Assembly (NCBI GenBank): GCA_016235815.1
Contig: JACRIM010000025.1
Span: 1-64,000 of the forward strand
Length of the DNA stretch: 64,000 bases
Direction: 5' to 3'
Source: Planctomycetota bacterium
Lineage (GTDB): Bacteria; Planctomycetota; Phycisphaerae; UBA1845; UTPLA1
The notes under the pieces are model-generated. The model did not search any database, had not been told where the DNA came from, and was given only the letters and a program-made list of their open reading frames with translations. Each line of letters begins with the position of its first letter. Position 1 is the stretch's first letter. Below are positions 1-7,382 of this stretch, piece after piece. The position numbers and the translations under genes are program-made.

Positions 1-57
1 TCGAAGACCATCCAAGGCTTCCCACTCTCCCAAAGTCAATTTGATGCCGCGTCCCAT
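1..57 (-). CDS. partial small protein running off the left edge, possibly PC4/YdbC-like
   Basis: An ATG at 55-57 (minus strand) is preceded, with 5 nt spacing, by a GGGAGG ribosome-binding sequence (63-68), and the frame stays open to the window edge. The 19 visible residues read MGRGIKLTLGEWEALDGLR. They resemble the 'MGKGITLSEEE' segment near the C-terminus of bacterial PC4/YdbC-type single-stranded nucleic-acid binding proteins; this is recalled similarity on a short string. An in-frame extension upstream (RWEVG) and a neighbouring frame (KRLVFVDLF) also look PC4-like, so the gene may be frameshifted. An alternative ATG at 122-124 overlaps the stop of the next gene as ATGA but encodes a less convincing peptide. 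Confidence 0.3.
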   Translation of the reverse strand, partial: MGRGIKLTLGEWEALDGLR

Positions 58-120
58 GCCAACCTCCCAGCGGCTCCGCCGCTGAGAAATAGGTCGACAA
101 AGACGAGGCGTTTGGGTAAA

Positions 121-456
121 TCATTTTGCGTTTCTACTTAGATCGTCTGGCCTAATCACGATCGTCGGAGTGTCGTTCCAGTGAGAAATCCGGACGAAGA
201 GGCGGTACTCGTTCCCGAAATTGAAGTCAAAACAGGCTTGGTCAGTATCGCGCAGCTGCTCTTGAACTGCATCAGGTGTGATTGACTTCATGATCTGTAT
301 CATGTCGTCGTTGGTTAGTGGGCGTGGTCCGCAGTTCTTGAATTGGGATTCCAAATAGATTTTGGGAATCGCTTCGACTGATAGCCGAAGCTCGGATGCA
401 TTTGCTTTGAGCATTCGCTCAATTAACAAGTCGAGATGAATAGCGGTGGAGCCCAT
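121..456 (-). CDS. stand-alone PilT N-terminal-like domain protein
   Basis: This 111-residue protein lies 20 bp downstream of the GspE/PilB-type ATPase on the same strand and is probably cotranscribed with it. Its order of motifs follows the PAS-like N-terminal domain of PilT twitching ATPases: an initial helix with 'HLDLLIERMLKANASELRLS' (compare 'LL..SVK..ASDLHLS' in PilT), a beta strand, 'PLTNDDMIQIMKSITPDA', and then 'CFDFNFGNEYRLFVRISHW' (compare 'DFSFEVPNLARFRVNAF'). There is no Walker A, no Walker B and no ATPase core, so it cannot hydrolyse ATP by itself. A regulatory or adaptor role for the neighbouring motor ATPase is inference. The ATG start lacks a clear Shine-Dalgarno, which would fit translational coupling to the upstream gene. 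Confidence 0.6.
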   Translation of the reverse strand: MGSTAIHLDLLIERMLKANASELRLSVEAIPKIYLESQFKNCGPRPLTNDDMIQIMKSITPDAVQEQLRDTDQACFDFNFGNEYRLFVRISHWNDTPTIVIRPDDLSRNAK

Positions 457-476
457 TTTCGAAACAGAATGAAATT

Positions 477-2147
477 CTAACCCTTCGTCGCCTGCACTAC
501 TTCGCTGATCGTCGTGACGCCGGCGCGGACCTTGTTCCAGCCGTCGTCGCGGAGGGTGATCATGCCGCCCTTTAGCGCCAGGTTGCGGATCTTTCCGGCG
601 GATGAGCGTTCGAGGACCAACTCGCGGATGTCGTCATCCAGCAGCATCAATTCAAACAGGCCCTTTCGCCCGCGGAAACCGGTGTTGCGGCATTCGCGGC
701 ACCCCACGCCGCGATAGGCCGGCTGGCCGCGCAGGTCGAGGTCGGGCGGCATTTCCAGTTTCTCCGGCACATAGGCTTCTTTGCAATGCGGGCAGAGCGT
801 TCGAATGAGCCGCTGCGCCAGCACGGCTTCGACCGAACTGGCCACAAGGAACGGCTCCACGCCCATGTCGAGCAGTCGCGTCGTCGCGCTGGGGGCATCG
901 TTCGTGTGCAGTGTGCTGAGCACGAGGTGGCCCGTGAGCGATGCCTGCACGGCGGTCTCGGCCGTCTCAAGATCGCGAATTTCACCGACCATGATGACGT
1001 CGGGGTCGTGTCGCAGGAAGGCGCGCATGCCCTTGGCAAATGTCAGCCCCGCCTTGATGTTGACGCTCACCTGGTTGATGCCGTCGAGGTGATATTCAAC
1101 CGGGTCTTCGACGGTGAGACACTTGATCTCACTGCTGACGATTCCGTTGAGCGCGGCATACAGCGTCGTCGTCTTACCACTACCGGTCGGGCCGGTGACG
1201 AGCAAGATGCCGTGCGGCTGGCTGATGACGTGCTGAAACTTTTTCAGCATTTCCGGGTCGAAGCCCAGATCGGTCAGCGACAGCAGAATCGACTGCTTGT
1301 CGAGAATACGCATGACCACGCCCTCGCCAAACACCATCGGGATGATGCTCACGCGAAGGTCGATCTCGCGATTGTGAACCTTGATCTTGAACGAGCCGTC
1401 CTGCGGCACACGCCGCTCGGCGATGTTCAGGTTCGAGAGAATCTTGATGCGGCTGATGATCGCCGCCTGCAACTGGCGAATCTGCGGCGGCACGTTGGTG
1501 TTTCGCAGCACGCCGTCCACGCGATAACGAATCTTCAGATCATGCTCATACGGCTCGATGTGAACGTCGCTGGCCCGCTCGTTGATCGCCTCCAGCAGGA
1601 TTTCGTTCACGAGTTTGATGACGCTCGCGTCCTGCGCCATCTCGGCCAGGTCGCCGGCCGACTCGCCCACGTCGCTGACGACCTCGAGGCCGTCCTCATC
1701 GACAAGCTCGCGCACCGTGTCGCCGCCGACGCCAAAATACTTCTTGATGATTTCATTGATCTCGCTCTCTTTGGCGAGGATCGGCTTGACCTCCAGCCCG
1801 CAGATCATGCGAAGCTCGTCGAAGGCGTAAATCTGGAATGGGTCGGGGGTGGCGACGCGGATGGATCCGTTGACCCGGTCGAGCGGGATCAGCTTGGAGC
1901 GATGCACCAGCTTCGACGGCATCTTCTTCAGGATTTCCATGTCGACCTTGATGTCAGGGTGCGTCAGGTCGATGACGTCGAAGTGATACAGCTCCCCCAG
2001 CGCGTGCAGCACCTGCGTCTCACTGCAATAGCCCATGCGCACGAGCACGCGATCCAGCCGATCCGTCGGGCCGCACTGCTCGTTGGCCGACTTGAGTTGG
2101 TCGGGGTTGATGGACTTTTGCTTTACAAGGATGTCGCCGAGGTTCAT
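477..2147 (-). CDS. type II secretion / type IV pilus assembly ATPase (GspE/PilB family)
   Basis: Cytoplasmic hexameric ATPase that powers assembly of pseudopili or pili. An MshEN/T2SSE N-terminal domain occupies about residues 50-150. The Walker A GPTGSGKTTT is near residue 318, the Walker B/Asp-box DPDVIMVGEIRD near 382, and the His box (STLHTND) follows. A CPHC...CREC four-cysteine zinc motif lies at about 450-486. The frame is open far upstream, but that extension would translate an octamer repeat array, so I chose the internal ATG at 2145-2147 (MNLGDILVKQ), giving 556 residues, a normal length. There is no clear Shine-Dalgarno. No other secretion or pilus genes lie in the window except the PilT-N-like protein immediately downstream, so GspE versus PilB cannot be settled. 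Confidence 0.9.
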   Translation of the reverse strand: MNLGDILVKQKSINPDQLKSANEQCGPTDRLDRVLVRMGYCSETQVLHALGELYHFDVIDLTHPDIKVDMEILKKMPSKLVHRSKLIPLDRVNGSIRVATPDPFQIYAFDELRMICGLEVKPILAKESEINEIIKKYFGVGGDTVRELVDEDGLEVVSDVGESAGDLAEMAQDASVIKLVNEILLEAINERASDVHIEPYEHDLKIRYRVDGVLRNTNVPPQIRQLQAAIISRIKILSNLNIAERRVPQDGSFKIKVHNREIDLRVSIIPMVFGEGVVMRILDKQSILLSLTDLGFDPEMLKKFQHVISQPHGILLVTGPTGSGKTTTLYAALNGIVSSEIKCLTVEDPVEYHLDGINQVSVNIKAGLTFAKGMRAFLRHDPDVIMVGEIRDLETAETAVQASLTGHLVLSTLHTNDAPSATTRLLDMGVEPFLVASSVEAVLAQRLIRTLCPHCKEAYVPEKLEMPPDLDLRGQPAYRGVGCRECRNTGFRGRKGLFELMLLDDDIRELVLERSSAGKIRNLALKGGMITLRDDGWNKVRAGVTTISEVVQATKG

Positions 2148-2162
2148 GGGGAAAATCGAAAC

Positions 2163-2210
2163 GCCAAAACGCCAAAACGGCAAAACGGCAAAACGGCAAA
2201 ACGCCGAAAC
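2163..2210. repeat. octamer tandem repeat (6 copies)
   Basis: Six back-to-back 8-bp units on the plus strand: GCCAAAAC twice, GGCAAAAC three times, then GCCGAAAC. The array lies 16 bp upstream of the chosen GspE/PilB start, in what would be its 5' leader. Because 8 is not a multiple of 3, gain or loss of one unit would shift any reading frame crossing it, which argues against the array being coding. Confidence 0.9.
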
Positions 2211-2397
2211 TCCTGATGTCCGGGTTATCCGCTCCCCGGAGGCGCGCACCGCAGGCATTGTGCCCGAAGCGGCTCAATCTTCTACATCGGGTATACAGAT
2301 GGGGTTGCGGAATACGAAGCTTATTATGTCGCCACCGGGCGACCCGCCCTAATCCCTTACTGGCAATGATGTTATGGGGAGGATCGGCCGAGGTGAC

Positions 2398-3741
2398 TCA
2401 ACGACGGGCAAGGAGCGCATGAATCCCGGCGGCGGCAAGCTTTCCTTCCTGCACGGCATCGACCACTTCGGCCCCTTTGCTCGTGCAGTCCCCGCCGGCG
2501 AACAGTTTCGCCACGCTCGTCGCTCCCGTTGCTTTGTCGATCACGATCCGGCCCTTTTCCACCTTTAGCGCGGGTACCGCTGCTGCGAGTTCCACCAGCG
2601 GCTCCTGCCCCAGCGCCTTGATCACCATATCGGCGTGCAGGACAAAATTGGCACCCGCGATCTGCTCCACCTTCGCATTGCGCCCGCTGCCAACCAGTCG
2701 CGTCCGGGCGAATTCCACGCCCGCGGCTCGTCCACCCTCGGCGATCACGCGCAGCGGCGCGGCAGAAAACTCCCAGTGAATCCCATCCGCCTTCGCCAAG
2801 TCATACTCGTACGCAAACGCCGGCATTGCATCGGCCGTGCGCCGATACGCGATCGTCACCTGTTCGGCGCCGAGCCGCACCGCCGCCGTCGCGACATCCA
2901 CGGCCGTGTTACCGCCGCCGATCACCACGACGCGGCGCCCGATCTCACATTTCTCCAGCGGCATGGTGTGCGTCTGAAAAATAAAATCCAGCGCCTCCCA
3001 CACGCCGGGGAGATTTTCGCCCTCGATCCCGAGCGACGACGTCTTGCCCAGACCGATCGCGACGAACACCGCGTCATACTCGCTCAGCATCTGCGCCATC
3101 TGCGCCCCGCTCACCGGTGTCTTCAACCGCAGATCAATTCCGCCGATCTGTTTGACACGCTCCACCTCAGTCAGCGCGAACTCCGTACCATATTTGTATC
3201 GCGCGATTCCGTAGGTGTTGATCCCGCCCGGCAGCTCGCGCGCCTCGAACACCGTCACACTGTGTCCGTGCTTTCGCAGCTCATGCGCACACGTCAGCCC
3301 GGCCGGCCCCGCGCCGATGATCGCCACCTTTTTCCCGGTGGTCGGCCCTGCGTCAAAAAATGAAATGCCCTTCTCTGAGGCCACGTCACACGCAAAGCGC
3401 TGCAGCCGCCCGATCTTCACCGGCTCTTTCAGCAGCGTGTTATCGACGCAGGCCCCTTCGCACAGCACCTCGGTCGGGCAGGCCCGCGCGCACGACCCGC
3501 CGAAGATGTTGGCCGACAGAATCGTCTCCGCCGCCCCGACGGGGCTTTTATGAAGTATCTGCCGGATGAACTTTGGCACATCGATGTGCGTCGGGCAGGC
3601 TCGCGTGCAGGGGGCGTCGTAACAGAACAAACACCGCGACGCCTCGGCCACCGACTCATCGGGAGTGAATCGCGGTTCAAGTTCGGCGAAGTTTTCGGCG
3701 AGTTGCGCGGCCCGGTCGGTCGTGTTGGCTTTCGTGCTCAT
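2398..3741 (-). CDS. PreT/GltD-like FAD- and NAD(P)-dependent oxidoreductase
   Basis: 447 residues. The N-terminal Fer4_20-type domain carries two cysteine clusters (CLFCYDAPCTRACP near residues 38-50 and CARACPTEVLCEGAC near 83-97) that bind [4Fe-4S] centres in glutamate synthase small subunits and in dihydropyrimidine dehydrogenase subunit PreT. Two Rossmann motifs follow: VAIIGAGPAGLTCA for FAD and VVVIGGGNTAVD for NAD(P). The ending (KLFAGGDCTSKGAEVVDAVQEG) is the conserved FAD-binding signature of the family. Such proteins pass electrons from NAD(P)H to a partner subunit. Neither a glutamate synthase large subunit nor PreA is adjacent, so the substrate stays open. The 5' end diverges from the FlgM-like gene. 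Confidence 0.85.
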   Translation of the reverse strand: MSTKANTTDRAAQLAENFAELEPRFTPDESVAEASRCLFCYDAPCTRACPTHIDVPKFIRQILHKSPVGAAETILSANIFGGSCARACPTEVLCEGACVDNTLLKEPVKIGRLQRFACDVASEKGISFFDAGPTTGKKVAIIGAGPAGLTCAHELRKHGHSVTVFEARELPGGINTYGIARYKYGTEFALTEVERVKQIGGIDLRLKTPVSGAQMAQMLSEYDAVFVAIGLGKTSSLGIEGENLPGVWEALDFIFQTHTMPLEKCEIGRRVVVIGGGNTAVDVATAAVRLGAEQVTIAYRRTADAMPAFAYEYDLAKADGIHWEFSAAPLRVIAEGGRAAGVEFARTRLVGSGRNAKVEQIAGANFVLHADMVIKALGQEPLVELAAAVPALKVEKGRIVIDKATGATSVAKLFAGGDCTSKGAEVVDAVQEGKLAAAGIHALLARR

Positions 3742-4196
3742 GGACCGATTATACCTACCGTGCAGGGGGCCACCGAAGCCCGATTACATCTTCGCGCGTT
3801 GGTGAACCAATCATCTCGGCCCACAACATCTAGGAACTCCCGATTTGCGGTGTCGGCAGATTTCACAGGTTGGTAATATTTGAAATTTGCTGTAAGTGCC
3901 GTATTTGCGGGGGATTCCATCGCACGCCCGATAATCGCACAGAAATTGCCTTCAATATTGCCCTGTTGCGCAAGTTCTGCATTCGCTAGATGTTGTGGCA
4001 GGGGTGGATTCTGTGATGCCCCGACGATTCCGGCGCCGATATTAGGAAGGAGGACAGTATTGAGAAACAGTGCCGGTAGCTCATCACCAAGATCGTCTGG
4101 AAAGAAGTCAAATATCAGTCGTGGTGGTGCGAACCGGAGTAGTGTGTGCTTCGTATTCTGGGGATGGAGTCCTGGATCGAAGCGAAGAGAGGACAA
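3742..4196. other. 455-bp intergenic region, no gene seen
   Basis: Lies between the start of the PreT-like gene (minus) and the FlgM-like gene (plus). It is more AT-rich than its surroundings around 3870-3960. Frames open on both strands have no recognisable protein pattern. I saw no tRNA, strong hairpin or convincing sigma-70 or sigma-28 promoter. Confidence 0.5.
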
Positions 4197-4484
4197 ATGG
4201 ACCAGATCAACACATTGGGAACCCTGGCGACCTCCGGCACCTTGCGGGAATTCGTCAATCAGTCGCTCCGCCGTTCGACCGACTCGGACGGCCTTAGTGC
4301 CGCGGCCACCCTCGATGATCGCGTTGAGATCTCCGAGCTGGCCACCTTCCTGAATCAACTGGCCGAACTGCCCGAGGCCCGTGCTCGACGGATCGTCGCC
4401 GTTCGGAATCAGATTGAGCAGGGCACCTATGAGACGGCGCAGAAGCTCGATATCGCCACGGAGCGATTACTTTCCGCTCTATGA
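4197..4484 (+). CDS. flgM: FlgM-family anti-sigma-28 factor-like protein
   Basis: 95 residues. The C-terminal half (DDRVEISELATFLNQLAELPEARARRIVAVRNQIEQGTYE..., shown in part) has the layout of the FlgM family: a short conserved strand 'VEIS', then the 'L..LPE.R...V..IR..I..GTY' helix that in flagellated bacteria binds sigma-28/FliA. The start at 4197 was preferred to an upstream ATG because GAGAGGA sits about 4-10 nt before it and the disordered N-terminus then has a normal length. No flagellar gene or FliA lies nearby, so a flagellar role is assumed from the family only. Confidence 0.65.
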   Translation: MDQINTLGTLATSGTLREFVNQSLRRSTDSDGLSAAATLDDRVEISELATFLNQLAELPEARARRIVAVRNQIEQGTYETAQKLDIATERLLSAL

Positions 4485-4652
4485 CAGTTTTTCATCCGCC
4501 GTGAATCGTTCGCGGCGGGATATCTCTCCTCCACATGGATGTGCGGTTGAAACGGGTAACGGCTGATGCCGGCCCGTTTCAGCATTTTTACACCGCCGCT
4601 TCACTTCTTATCCGGACGCTGCCACAGGAGCGGGATCGCCCTCGTCGCCCCG

Positions 4653-4680
4653 TTGACCAATGTGTATTACAATGTAATAC
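4653..4680 (+). promoter_or_regulatory. promoter with overlapping palindromic operator (Zur/Fur-like) upstream of znuA
   Basis: A TTGACC -35 box (4653-4658) and a TAATAC -10 box (4675-4680) are separated by 16 bp. Superimposed on the spacer and -10 is a perfect inverted repeat GTATTAC-AAT-GTAATAC (4664-4680). AT-rich dyads of this size are typical operators of Fur-family metalloregulators such as Zur, and the downstream operon is a zinc-type ABC importer, so repression by zinc-bound Zur is a reasonable inference. The predicted transcript would have a leader of about 40 nt. Confidence 0.6.
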
Positions 4681-4725
4681 TCAAGGCTGCCCGTACGGCG
4701 CTGAGCGCACAACACGCGACATACC

Positions 4726-5649
4726 ATGCCGACTTGCTTCCATCGTCTCGTTCAACTCCTAACCTGCGCCAACCTCGCGATGGCCGGTTGTGACACCGTT
4801 GCGCGGAAGCCGACGAGCCAACCCGGCGTCACCACCGTCTTCGTCACCATCGCACCGCAGGCGTGCTTCGTAAAACGAATTGGCGGCCCGCACGTTGACG
4901 TGCATGTACTTGTCGGTCCCGGCCAATCTCACCACAGTTTTGAGCCTACGCCGCGCCAGATACAAGATCTCTCAACGGCGCGCGTGTACTTTCGCATCGG
5001 CCTGCCTATTGAGCGCGGCCTCATCGGCAGGATTCAAAGCTCGGTCGCCGACCTGCGAATCGTGGACACGTCCGAGGGCGTGCCACTCATCGACGCGACC
5101 GACGCTTGCACGGAAGAAGGTCACGACCATTCGCACCACGAATCCAAGGATCCGCACATCTGGCTCGACCCCAAGCTTGTCGTCCACCAGGCTCGCCACA
5201 TTCGCGACGGCCTGGCCATCGCCGACCCCGCACACCGCGCCGAATTTGATGCGAATCTCAAGGCGCTTGAATCGGACCTCGCCGCCCTCGATGCGACGCT
5301 CGCAAAATCACTCGCCCCATTGAAGGGTCGTGAGTTCTTCGTCTTCCATCCTGCCTACGGTTATTTCGCCGACGCCTACGGCCTCAAACAAATCGCCGTC
5401 GAAGAAGAGGGAAAGGAACCAAGTTTCAAACGGATCGAAACGCTTATCGCCCGCGCGAAAAAGGCCGGCGTGAAGCTCATCTTCGTGCAGCCGCAGTTCC
5501 CGACCGCCGGCGCCAAGACCATCGCCGACGCCATCGGCGGCGCCGTCGTCCCGCTCGACCCCATGGCGGAAGACTATCTCGCCAACATGGAGACCATGGC
5601 CCGCGAAGTCGCCCGCGCCATCGGCCCGTCCAAGGAGAAGGCACCGTGA
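4726..5649 (+). CDS. znuA: zinc/manganese ABC transporter substrate-binding lipoprotein
   Basis: 307 residues. A short signal ends in the lipobox-like AMAGC (Cys about residue 22), so the protein should be membrane-anchored outside the cytoplasmic membrane. It belongs to the ZnuA/TroA cluster A-I family. Likely metal ligands are the histidine in 'GQSHHSFEPTP', the histidine in 'KDPHIWLDP' (which follows a His-rich loop HDHSHHES), the one in 'FVFHPAYGYF', and a C-terminal acidic residue. The mobile His-rich loop suggests zinc rather than manganese. The stop codon overlaps the GTG start of the ATPase gene (GTGA), so the two are translationally coupled. Confidence 0.9.
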   Translation: MPTCFHRLVQLLTCANLAMAGCDTVARKPTSQPGVTTVFVTIAPQACFVKRIGGPHVDVHVLVGPGQSHHSFEPTPRQIQDLSTARVYFRIGLPIERGLIGRIQSSVADLRIVDTSEGVPLIDATDACTEEGHDHSHHESKDPHIWLDPKLVVHQARHIRDGLAIADPAHRAEFDANLKALESDLAALDATLAKSLAPLKGREFFVFHPAYGYFADAYGLKQIAVEEEGKEPSFKRIETLIARAKKAGVKLIFVQPQFPTAGAKTIADAIGGAVVPLDPMAEDYLANMETMAREVARAIGPSKEKAP

Positions 5650-6404
5650 CCGACGGCAATGTCATCCAGACCACGGACCTGCATTTTCGCTACGACTCAG
5701 ACGTGGTGCTGGAAAACGTCAACATCACGGTTGGTCCACGCGATTTCGTCAGCATCGTCGGCCCCAACGGCGGCGGAAAAACGACGCTCCTCAAACTCAT
5801 TCTCGGCCTGCTCCAGCCGCGTCACGGCAGCATTCGCGTGTTCGGCCTTCCACCCGAAAAGGCACGACAACGCGTCGGCTACATGCCGCAATACGCGCAG
5901 CTCGATCCACACTTTCCGGTCAGCGTTCAGGACGTCGTGCTCATGGGTCGACTCGGCATCGGTTCATCCATCGGTCCCTATCGTCGCGCCGACGTTGACA
6001 TTGCACATCGCACACTCGGCGAAGTCGGCCTCGCCAAGTTTGCACGCCGGCCCTTTGCGGCTCTCTCCGGAGGACAGCGTCAACGTGTCCTCATTTCCCG
6101 CGCGCTCGCTTGCGAGCCGGATTTGCTCCTGCTCGATGAACCGACCTCCAACCTCGACCAGGCCGTGCAGGACGATTTCTACGATCTGCTTCGCGAACTC
6201 AGCAAACGTCTCACGGTCATTCTTGTCTCGCATGACGTCGGCTTCGTCTCAACCCTCGTGCAGACCATTCTCTGCGTGAATCGAACGGTGTCGAAACACT
6301 GCGCCAGCGAACTCAGCGGCAAGACCATCTCTGATCTGTATGGCGGCGACATCGCCATGGTCCATCACGATCACGACCACCACCATGGGCATCATCATCA
6401 TTAA
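5646..6404 (+). CDS. znuC: zinc-type ABC transporter ATP-binding protein
   Basis: 252 residues, starting with GTG overlapping the znuA stop. Walker A GPNGGGKTT at residues 39-47, Q-loop (YMPQYAQ), signature LSGGQRQR, Walker B LLLLDEPTSNLD and H-loop LVSHD are all intact. The C-terminus ends in a histidine string (HHDHDHHHGHHHH), which could bind or sense metal on the cytoplasmic side. It provides the energy for metal uptake through the permease encoded next. Confidence 0.92.
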   Translation: MTDGNVIQTTDLHFRYDSDVVLENVNITVGPRDFVSIVGPNGGGKTTLLKLILGLLQPRHGSIRVFGLPPEKARQRVGYMPQYAQLDPHFPVSVQDVVLMGRLGIGSSIGPYRRADVDIAHRTLGEVGLAKFARRPFAALSGGQRQRVLISRALACEPDLLLLDEPTSNLDQAVQDDFYDLLRELSKRLTVILVSHDVGFVSTLVQTILCVNRTVSKHCASELSGKTISDLYGGDIAMVHHDHDHHHGHHHH

Positions 6405-6419
6405 GGAGTGGCCGCGATC

Positions 6420-7304
6420 ATGTCCGAGTTTCTCAATGCCGTTCGAACGCTGCCCCTTCTGCAGAACGCTTTGATCATGGGTGTCCTCGCCAGCATCGCC
6501 TGCGGCGTCATCGGAACCTATGTGGTCAGCCGGCGCATCACCTCCATCGCCGGCGCCGTGGCGCATTGTGTCCTCGGCGGGCTCGGCGCTGCCAAGTACT
6601 TCCAGGTCACACGGGGTTGGGCATGGTGTCACCCGCTTCTGGGCGCGACGATTGCCGCCGTCCTCTCCGCGATCATCATCGGTTGGGTCAGTCTCCGTGC
6701 GAAACAACGCGAAGATACCGTCATCAGCGCCATCTGGTCCGTCGGCATGGCGATCGGCGTGCTCTTCATTTCGCAAACACCCGGTTACAACGAAGACCTT
6801 ACGGCATACCTCTTCGGCAGCATTCTGCTCGTCTCATCGCAGGATATGTGGCTCACCGTTGCCCTGGACATCGGCATCCTGTTGCTCGGCCTGCTCTACT
6901 ACAACCGCTTCCTCGCCGTCTGCTTCGACGAGGAGTTCGCCCGGCTGCGCGGGATTCGCGTCGAGTTGTATTACCTGCTGCTTCTCGTGCTCACCGCGCT
7001 CACGGTTGTCGTGCTGCTCAAGGTGGTCGGCATCATCATGGTCATCGCGCTGCTCACGCTCCCGGCCGCCGTCGCGGGCTTCTTCGCACGAACCCTTTTC
7101 CAGATGATGGTCATCGCCACGCTCATCGGCATCAGCCTGACCACCGGCGGACTTGCCATTAGTTACTCCCCGAGCCTCCCTGCCGGTGCGACGACGATCG
7201 TGCTTGCGGGGACGGTGTATACCATCGCGCTCGCCACCCGATGGGGAATGCAGCGCCTACGCCGATCAACTGGAAAGGCCCCCGTGACGAACTCGCCGGT
7301 TTGA
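6420..7304 (+). CDS. znuB: zinc-type ABC transporter permease
   Basis: About 294 residues of the ABC-3 family (ZnuB/TroC/MntB) with eight or so hydrophobic segments. The ABC-3 core includes 'GVIGTYVVSRRITSIAGAVA' and later 'LLTLPAAVAGFF'. The ATG at 6420 is preferred over an in-frame GTG at 6408 because the only Shine-Dalgarno (AAGGAG, 6403-6408) overlaps that GTG. It is the last gene of the znuACB operon, 15 bp after znuC. Confidence 0.9.
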   Translation: MSEFLNAVRTLPLLQNALIMGVLASIACGVIGTYVVSRRITSIAGAVAHCVLGGLGAAKYFQVTRGWAWCHPLLGATIAAVLSAIIIGWVSLRAKQREDTVISAIWSVGMAIGVLFISQTPGYNEDLTAYLFGSILLVSSQDMWLTVALDIGILLLGLLYYNRFLAVCFDEEFARLRGIRVELYYLLLLVLTALTVVVLLKVVGIIMVIALLTLPAAVAGFFARTLFQMMVIATLIGISLTTGGLAISYSPSLPAGATTIVLAGTVYTIALATRWGMQRLRRSTGKAPVTNSPV

Positions 7305-7382
7305 TGACCCGCCGAGCACTTGTGAAATCTTACGTACCTTCCGCGGCACCGACGCTCGCAATGCAACGGTGCTTCGCCGATC

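Noticed and set aside
786-2216. 476-codon open frame on the plus strand across the GspE/PilB gene
   Set aside because: It is the antisense shadow of a clear ATPase gene; the translation is a low-information mix rich in Asp/Arg/His with no motifs.
3900-3945. sigma-28-type promoter before the FlgM-like gene
   Set aside because: A GCCCGATAA resembling the sigma-28 -10 exists but no TAAA-type -35 lies at the right distance.
3738-4358. 206-codon open frame on the minus strand opposite the FlgM-like gene
   Set aside because: Its residues show no family pattern, it overlaps the FlgM-like gene, which has a recognisable family motif and Shine-Dalgarno, and its 3' end touches the PreT-like start.
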